NCBI RefSeq assembly: GCF_041538065.1
Contig: NZ_JBGORW010000007.1
Span: 62,001 to 126,000, forward strand
Direction of reading: 5' to 3'
Length of the DNA: 64,000 nucleotides
DNA from: Leptotrichia hongkongensis
GTDB lineage: Bacteria; Fusobacteriota; Fusobacteriia; Fusobacteriales; Leptotrichiaceae
In this document: positions 61,638 through 64,000 of the stretch, one piece after another
Layout of the letters: each line of letters starts with the position of its first letter
Position numbering within the stretch: the stretch's first letter is position 1
Program-made: the position numbers and the translations under genes
Notes under the pieces: generated by a model
Databases searched by the model: none
Told to the model about the DNA's origin: nothing
What the model saw: only the letters and a program-made list of their open reading frames with translations

Positions 61638-62711
61638 TTATTCTCTTTCTATTTTTATAAGATTCATATTTTCATCAATTTTATAAAATTCATTATTATA
61701 TTTTATCTCATTATCTACAATTTTAAAGTAATTTGGATTAATATTATTTAACTTTTTCCCTTGATAATAAACATTGTTTTTATCCTTTGCATATAAGTAT
61801 TCAATAACTTGAAAGGTTTTGTAATCAGCATTTTCTATCTTTTTTATCTCTGCATTTTCTTCATCCACATAATAGACATTCTTTTCATCTTTTATATATT
61901 CATTACTTTTTTCGCCATTTTTTTCCTTCAAAAATTTAAGTGTTTTTATATCAGCCTCATTTTTAAATTTAATAAGCGTTTTTCCCTTTTTTATATCATC
62001 AGTTTCATCGTAATAATAAAAATTGTTTTTATCTTTATAAACTCTCATGGAAAAACTTTCAAAAGTATCCCTGTCAATTGGAAAATCCATTTTTTTCGCA
62101 TATATTTTTTCATTCGAATCATTTTCATAAACAAGATAAAAATCATTCCCGCTTTTAATAATATTGTCAGGAACACTGCTTAACGAAGTCAAAAACTTAA
62201 AATTATTTGGACTTACACCTTTCACTTTTTGCTCACGAAAATATAGATTATTCTTGTCTTTCGCATAAAAATCCTCCAAATAAATAAACGTCTCCAAATC
62301 AACTTTTTCATCAATTTTTTTCATATCAAAATAAGCATTTTTCTTATCTTTAAAATAATAATCTCCAACTGATTTAAGTGTCTTTGTATCCACATCTTTC
62401 AATTCCTTTTTTTCATAAGCATCAAAAACAATTTTCTCATCCTTCACAAAATGGCTTCCAAATATTTTAGCACTTTTAGAATCTATTTTTTCAATCTTTT
62501 CCCCTTGATAATAAATATTATTCTTATCTTTTGCAAAATCATTTTCCAATATTTCAAATGATTTTTTATCTATATTTTTTAATAATTTCGGCTTTTGTTC
62601 CATCCATTCCCGATAATAAATTTCTCCATTTCTTTTTATATATTCTGCATTTACAATATTTCCTGCCAAAATTAACAACCCAAATATTTTCAACAATTTT
62701 TTTATTTTCAT
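61638..62711 (-). CDS. Secreted DKNYY-repeat protein (357 residues)
   Basis: Leader KIKKLLKIFGLLILAGNIVNA; about eight DKNYY units, including AKDKNNIYYQG, FKDKKNAYFDM and YAKDKNNVYYQGKKL. The N-terminus after cleavage (EYIKRNGEIYYREW) is nearly the same as that of the 1090-residue neighbour (EYLKENGEIYYKMP), so these two are the closest pair. Ribosome binding site AAGGAGAAAA. First of the three-gene run; the Hsp70-like gene lies 88 bp upstream. Confidence 0.88.
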   Translation of the reverse strand: MKIKKLLKIFGLLILAGNIVNAEYIKRNGEIYYREWMEQKPKLLKNIDKKSFEILENDFAKDKNNIYYQGEKIEKIDSKSAKIFGSHFVKDEKIVFDAYEKKELKDVDTKTLKSVGDYYFKDKKNAYFDMKKIDEKVDLETFIYLEDFYAKDKNNLYFREQKVKGVSPNNFKFLTSLSSVPDNIIKSGNDFYLVYENDSNEKIYAKKMDFPIDRDTFESFSMRVYKDKNNFYYYDETDDIKKGKTLIKFKNEADIKTLKFLKEKNGEKSNEYIKDEKNVYYVDEENAEIKKIENADYKTFQVIEYLYAKDKNNVYYQGKKLNNINPNYFKIVDNEIKYNNEFYKIDENMNLIKIERE

Positions 62712-62798
62712 AATTATTTTCTCCTTATAAAAAGTTACGCTAATTATTTATAAAAGTCCACAAATCTCAATAAACACAATATTTTAAAATTTATTTTT

Positions 62799-64000
62799 CT
62801 AATTCCAAAACTCCAGTTCATCTTCCGCTTCCACAGCCTCATCTTCTTCCTTTTCGTCAATATCTCTCAAAATATCATCAACACTCAAGTCGTTCAGTTC
62901 TGGATCTATTTTATCAAGAAAAGCTGAAAATTCTTTTTTTACTTTTTGAATACGTATTCTATCGCCTGTTCTTACAATCATCTGATAATTTTCCAAATAT
63001 TCTGAAATGTAGTTTCTAATTTCTGTATTTACTATTTCTGCATAAATTCGGTTTGCCCTTTCAATCAGCAATTTATCTTTGTTTTGATTTTCTGACTGAA
63101 TTTTTATTTCTTCCAAAGTTTTAATTCTTTCGTTTTTTTCTTCTTCGGATAAATCTCCGTTTATAATTAATTTATTTCTCTTTTCTCCCGTACTCATTGC
63201 AGTTGCTTCTGCCTCTAAGATTCCATTTATATCGTAAGTAAATCTTACATTTACGTTTTCATTTCCTGCATTATTTCTTGGAACATTTATTTCAAATTCT
63301 CCCAAAAATAGATTATCATTTATATTCAAGCTTTCCCCTTGATAAATTGCGATTCTTATTATTGTCTGATTGTCTTCTACTGTTGAAAAATATTCAGACT
63401 TGCTTGTAGGAACCGTTGTATTCCTTGGAATAATCGGTGCAAATCTCTGTCCAATTACTTCAATTCCGAGTGTAAATGGACACACATCTGTCAAAATTCT
63501 TTCCTTAAATGCCTTGTTTCTTTCCTTCATTCCCACAGTTACACCAACGCCGTAAGCTACGACAGTATCAGGGTTTTGAGCTATTGACACAAGTTTGTTG
63601 CCTTCAATAAAATCAGTATTGTCAAAATAAGTTTTTTCTCCACGCATTTTATTAAAATACTTTTCCACAAATTCTTCCACAATTCCCAATTTTACAGCCC
63701 CGCCGACTAGCACAACTTTCTCAATTTCTCTTGCATCTGTATTTCCATCCTGCAAAGCCTTGTCAATTGCAACTTTTATTTTTACAAGCAATGGTTTTAC
63801 AGCCGCTCTGAAATCTGCCTGCGTAATTTCTGCTTTATAATCTTTTCCTTTAATTTCCAGTTCAATTTCCACATCTTTCAGACTTATCAGTTTTTTTACC
63901 CTGTCTGCCTTTGTGTACAATTTTGTTCTTTCATCACGGCTCAAGTCAGATATTGATAATCCTATATTTTTCAAGAAAATTTCACATATTTTGGTAGTAA
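62799..64000 (-). CDS. Hsp70/DnaK-like protein (5' end outside window)
   Basis: The frame is open to the window edge; the TTG at 63974 is not a convincing start. Seen: VEKVVLVGGAVKLGIV-type phosphate loop of the ATPase domain (as EIEKVVLVGGAVKLGIVEEF), AYGVGVTVG, and a substrate-binding beta-domain (PFTLGIEVIGQRFAPIIPRN, TTVPTSKSEYFSTVEDNQTI), then a helical lid of about 120 residues with an acidic end (EEDEAVEAEDELEFWN). GGAVKLGIV replaces the usual GGxSRxPxV, so it is a divergent Hsp70 such as an HscC-type, not the main DnaK. Confidence 0.85.
   Translation of the reverse strand, partial: TTKICEIFLKNIGLSISDLSRDERTKLYTKADRVKKLISLKDVEIELEIKGKDYKAEITQADFRAAVKPLLVKIKVAIDKALQDGNTDAREIEKVVLVGGAVKLGIVEEFVEKYFNKMRGEKTYFDNTDFIEGNKLVSIAQNPDTVVAYGVGVTVGMKERNKAFKERILTDVCPFTLGIEVIGQRFAPIIPRNTTVPTSKSEYFSTVEDNQTIIRIAIYQGESLNINDNLFLGEFEINVPRNNAGNENVNVRFTYDINGILEAEATAMSTGEKRNKLIINGDLSEEEKNERIKTLEEIKIQSENQNKDKLLIERANRIYAEIVNTEIRNYISEYLENYQMIVRTGDRIRIQKVKKEFSAFLDKIDPELNDLSVDDILRDIDEKEEDEAVEAEDELEFWN

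Noticed and set aside
56344..62711. Periodic repeats suggesting a CRISPR array or tandem DNA repeat
   Set aside because: Period and conservation are at protein level (DKNYY units), the DNA units vary, and no spacer pattern is present. No CRISPR array was seen elsewhere in the window.
63375..63974. TTG at 63974 as the real start of the Hsp70-like gene
   Set aside because: The frame continues upstream to the window edge and the ATPase domain would be missing.

Overview
The window is strongly A+T-rich chromosomal DNA (by eye about 70% A+T) with AGA-dominated arginine codons, GGAGG-type ribosome binding sites and many promoters of the TTGAAA/TTGACA-N16/17-TATAAT kind. Lipoproteins, an OmpA-type envelope protein, three secreted DKNYY-repeat proteins and the gene content fit a diderm fermentative member of the Fusobacteriota, most like Leptotrichia. 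That assignment is inferred from protein families and composition, not from a database search.

Layout. 1-3.4 kb: end of a sugar (galactitol-type) PTS operon with a collapsed IIC gene, a class II aldolase and a DhaK/DhaL-type kinase pair. 3.7-10.3 kb: leuS, a Doc-type toxin-antitoxin pair, an NmrA-like reductase, a LysR regulator and a MetE-C-like methyltransferase. 10.7-12.7 kb: a DUF438/hemerythrin/PAS sensor and two tRNA-Leu genes on the minus strand. 12.8-19 kb: a five-gene peptide ABC transporter whose two ATPase genes are separated by a dispersed repeat. 19.1-24.1 kb: a ClpL-type ATPase that looks acquired from lactic acid bacteria, and glycogen phosphorylase. 24.6-31.5 kb: a run of aromatic amino acid genes (pheA, aroE, aroK, aroQ) mixed with a pseudouridine synthase, a HutP-like protein, a HAD phosphatase and unknowns. 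31.7-37.2 kb: purA, a rhodanese lipoprotein, purB, an orphan vsr and a TPR/Sel1 protein.

37.2-40.4 kb (minus): an IS30 transposase remnant and a compact four-gene operon of TPR, DUF4037, DUF4125 and a small unknown protein. 40.7-46 kb: a CDF cation exporter, then minus-strand peptidase/amidase genes (C26, M19, S66), YhcH and Dus. 46.2-48.4 kb: secreted and envelope proteins. 48.7-55 kb: proC, a PduO-type adenosyltransferase, an RlmD/TrmA-type methyltransferase, an M20 amidohydrolase and unknowns. 55.3-64 kb: an esterase, a highly folded 250-bp locus with a mini-ORF of type I toxin style, three tandem DKNYY genes and the C-terminal part of an Hsp70-like protein.

The most novel signals are non-coding. 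One is a family of about 330-bp intergenic elements (three copies) with terminal inverted repeats, a conserved hairpin and compensatory base changes. Another is a separate about 105-bp repeat family (three copies). The third is the nested-inverted-repeat mini-ORF locus near 56.1 kb. Among proteins, the TPR/DUF4037/DUF4125 operon is the best candidate for an undescribed system.
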